This document shows, piece by piece, positions 62,279-64,000 of a stretch of DNA of 64,000 bases (positions are counted from its first letter, which is position 1; every line of letters starts with the position of its first letter). The DNA is taken from positions 32,994 to 96,993 of the forward strand of contig CAZDET010000012.1 of the NCBI GenBank assembly GCA_964504335.1, read 5' to 3'. The stretch comes from CAZDET01 sp964504335. Its GTDB lineage: Bacteria; Bacteroidota; Bacteroidia; Chitinophagales; Saprospiraceae. The position numbers and the translations under genes are program-made. Under the pieces are notes generated by a model, which saw only the letters and a program-made list of their open reading frames with translations, ran no database searches and had not been told where the DNA came from.

Positions 62279-63999
62279 ACGAACTGCTAGACTCCCAATT
62301 ACAGGCGCAACGAGCCAGGCTCGAAGAAATCGTCAAAAACTTACACGAACTCACCATTCGAATCGGTCATGAAGAATTGTCGCAAACCGTCAGCGATTTG
62401 CGCAACCGCATTCACGAGCCCTTCATGTTCGTCATCGTCGGAGAAGTAAAGGCCGGAAAGAGTAGCTTCATCAATGCCCTGCTCGGCACGGGCGAAGAAA
62501 TTACCAAGGTCGCGCCCCAACCCATGACCGATACCATTCAACAACTCGTTTACGGCGATACGCGCGAGGAAGTCCAACTGAATCCCTACCTCAAAAAGAT
62601 CATTCTGCCGGTAGATATCTTACAGGAAATCGCTATCGTCGATACCCCCGGCACGAATACTATCGTCGAGCACCACCAGGAAATTACGGAGCGATTCATC
62701 CCCGCTTCCGACCTGATCGTCTTTGTCTTTGAAGCCAAAAACCCCTACCGGCAATCCGCCTGGAACTTCTTCGACTTCATCCATTCCGACTGGCAAAAGA
62801 AAATCATCTTCGTCCTCCAGCAAAAGGACTTGATGGCCGATAATGACCTGCAGATCAATCTGAACGGGGTGCGCGAACAGGCACAGAAAAAGGGCATCGA
62901 AGAGCCCTACGTCTTTGCCGTATCCGCCAAAATCGAGCAGGAAGCAGAAAATCCGACAGACAGCGGATTCGCCCCTCTGCGGGAATACATCCAGGCCAAT
63001 ATCACCGGCGGAAAGGCCCCGCGCCTCAAGCTGATCAACAGCATCGAAACCGCCCAAACCATCAATGCCCGCATCGCCGATGGATTGATCGATCGCCAGC
63101 GGCAATTCGAAGCCGATCATGCCTTCCGCAAGGATACCCTCGATACCCTGGAGTTGCAGGAACAAAAAAGCCACAAACAGGTCGACGTCCTCGTCGAAAA
63201 CCTGCTCAATGCCTACGACCGCATCACGGGCAAGCACCTGACCGAATTGCGCGGCGGCCTCTCCTTCTTCGGCCTCGTGCGCCGCTCGCTGGCTTCCGTG
63301 TTTAGCTCTACAGCTTCGCCCAAAGCCTGGCTCGAACAGCTAGCACTCCGGCTCGAAAGCGAACTCAATAAAGAACTTCGGCATCGCCTCAACGACGGCG
63401 TGACCGATCTGGCCGAAAGCGTACAGCAAATGGCCAAAATCATCGAACTGAAGCTCAAATCGAGCGAAACGATCCTTAAAAGCGATCACGATATATTCAG
63501 CGACATTGCCGAACGCCGCGAGAACGTCCTGCGCGACCTGCAGGATCAATTCTCCCGCTTCGTCAGTAATACCGACAATTTTATCGACGAAGACCTCTTC
63601 CCCGAAAAAGGAAACATCTCGCCCAATCTGGCCGCCGGCAGTGGCATTGCCGCTATCGGCGTCATCCTGATGGCCGTGTCGTCCCTACCCGTCTTCGATA
63701 TCACCGGTGGCGTACTGACCGGCATCGGCCTGATCTTTGCCGGCGCTACCACCCGCGGTAAGCGGCGCAAAATCATCGAAGGCTACGAGACCGAAGTCGC
63801 CCGCGGCCGCGCGCAACTGGACAGCGAGGTCACCGACCGGCTCAAAACCTATATCTCCCAACTCAAAAACCGCATCGACAACAATTTCCGCCGATTCGAC
63901 GAAATGCTCGAACGCGAAGAGCGGACGCTGACCATCCTGGAAGGGCAACACAAGGAAGTATCCGCAGACTTGGAGGCAATGCGGGAGCGGCTGGGATGA
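62275..63999 (+). CDS. Dynamin-like GTPase
   Basis: About 574 residues, complete within the window. The N-terminal helix (LLDSQLQAQRARLEEIVKNLHEL) is followed by a GTPase domain: P-loop VIVGEVKAGKSSFINALLG, switch-I Thr region QPMTDTIQQLVYG, DTPGTNTIVEHHQEITERF (G3), and VLQQKDLMADND (G4-like). A long coiled-coil stalk and a hydrophobic hairpin near 455-490 (GIAAIGVILMAVSSLPVFDITGGVLTGIGLIFAG), probably membrane-inserting, come next, then a terminal coiled coil. Membrane-remodelling GTPase of the bacterial dynamin type. Most likely start is TTG at 62275, coupled to the WbqC stop; the open frame reaches 62056 inside WbqC. Confidence 0.85.
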   Translation: MNELLDSQLQAQRARLEEIVKNLHELTIRIGHEELSQTVSDLRNRIHEPFMFVIVGEVKAGKSSFINALLGTGEEITKVAPQPMTDTIQQLVYGDTREEVQLNPYLKKIILPVDILQEIAIVDTPGTNTIVEHHQEITERFIPASDLIVFVFEAKNPYRQSAWNFFDFIHSDWQKKIIFVLQQKDLMADNDLQINLNGVREQAQKKGIEEPYVFAVSAKIEQEAENPTDSGFAPLREYIQANITGGKAPRLKLINSIETAQTINARIADGLIDRQRQFEADHAFRKDTLDTLELQEQKSHKQVDVLVENLLNAYDRITGKHLTELRGGLSFFGLVRRSLASVFSSTASPKAWLEQLALRLESELNKELRHRLNDGVTDLAESVQQMAKIIELKLKSSETILKSDHDIFSDIAERRENVLRDLQDQFSRFVSNTDNFIDEDLFPEKGNISPNLAAGSGIAAIGVILMAVSSLPVFDITGGVLTGIGLIFAGATTRGKRRKIIEGYETEVARGRAQLDSEVTDRLKTYISQLKNRIDNNFRRFDEMLEREERTLTILEGQHKEVSADLEAMRERLG

Positions 64000-64000
64000 G

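Overview
The window reads as a chromosomal segment of a free-living, probably marine member of the Bacteroidota, most likely the Saprospiria (Lewinella-like). The evidence is several PorP/SprF-type proteins, giant PKD proteins with gliding-motility (type B) C-terminal domains, other secreted proteins with type A sorting domains, Bacteroidota-type promoters (TTTG...TAnnTTTG), weak Shine-Dalgarno sequences, and a large alpha-2-macroglobulin. Assignment below phylum is inference. I see no rRNA, tRNA, CRISPR array, insertion sequence or prophage. A 100-N scaffold gap lies at 123-222.

Layout. (1) 0.2-18.8 kb is a type IX secretion (T9SS) cargo island. Two paralogous ~1600-residue PKD proteins are each preceded by a PorP/SprF gene, and one is also followed by one. 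Between them, on the other strand, is a glycoside-hydrolase-like secreted protein followed by a PorP-SPOR fusion. (2) 19-35 kb is mostly housekeeping: dnaK, an MmcQ/YjbR protein, a FAD oxidoreductase, alpha-2-macroglobulin, DUF697-SHOCT, tsaD, acetoacetyl-CoA synthetase, dihydroorotase and purK. (3) 35.4-39.3 kb is one large T9SS cargo protein with SprB-like, cohesin-like and dockerin-like modules. (4) 39.4-49.8 kb holds a DUF547 lipoprotein, an rRNA m5C methyltransferase, gmhA, a small conserved protein, TerC, two glycosyltransferases, an amine oxidase, DoxX, ApbE and an exonuclease. (5) 49.8-53.7 kb is a compact run of two MbnP-like lipoproteins and two MbnH/MauG-type di-heme peroxidases, probably a copper or metal-handling unit. 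(6) 53.7-54.9 kb is a long non-coding stretch with several strong hairpins and terminators, ending in a polycysteine leader ORF with a transcription attenuator directly in front of cysH. (7) 54.9-64 kb holds cysH (APS reductase), a ferredoxin-NADP reductase, an M28-PDZ peptidase, MsrB, a small membrane protein, a secreted nuclease-like protein, WbqC and a dynamin-like GTPase.

Most notable is the cys leader at 54669-54860. It has a promoter, a 26-residue peptide with six consecutive Cys codons, three mutually exclusive base-paired segments and a terminator, immediately upstream of assimilatory APS reductase. It has the layout of a classical ribosome-mediated, Cys-tRNA-sensing attenuator. Other points worth following are a family of degenerate 7/8-bp tandem repeats in inverted arms at intergenic sites, TTAAC elements shared upstream of three PorP/SprF genes, two tandem hairpin units sharing an 11-mer before terminators, and the doubled MbnP/MbnH unit in which one MbnP lacks the usual Trp-rich motif.
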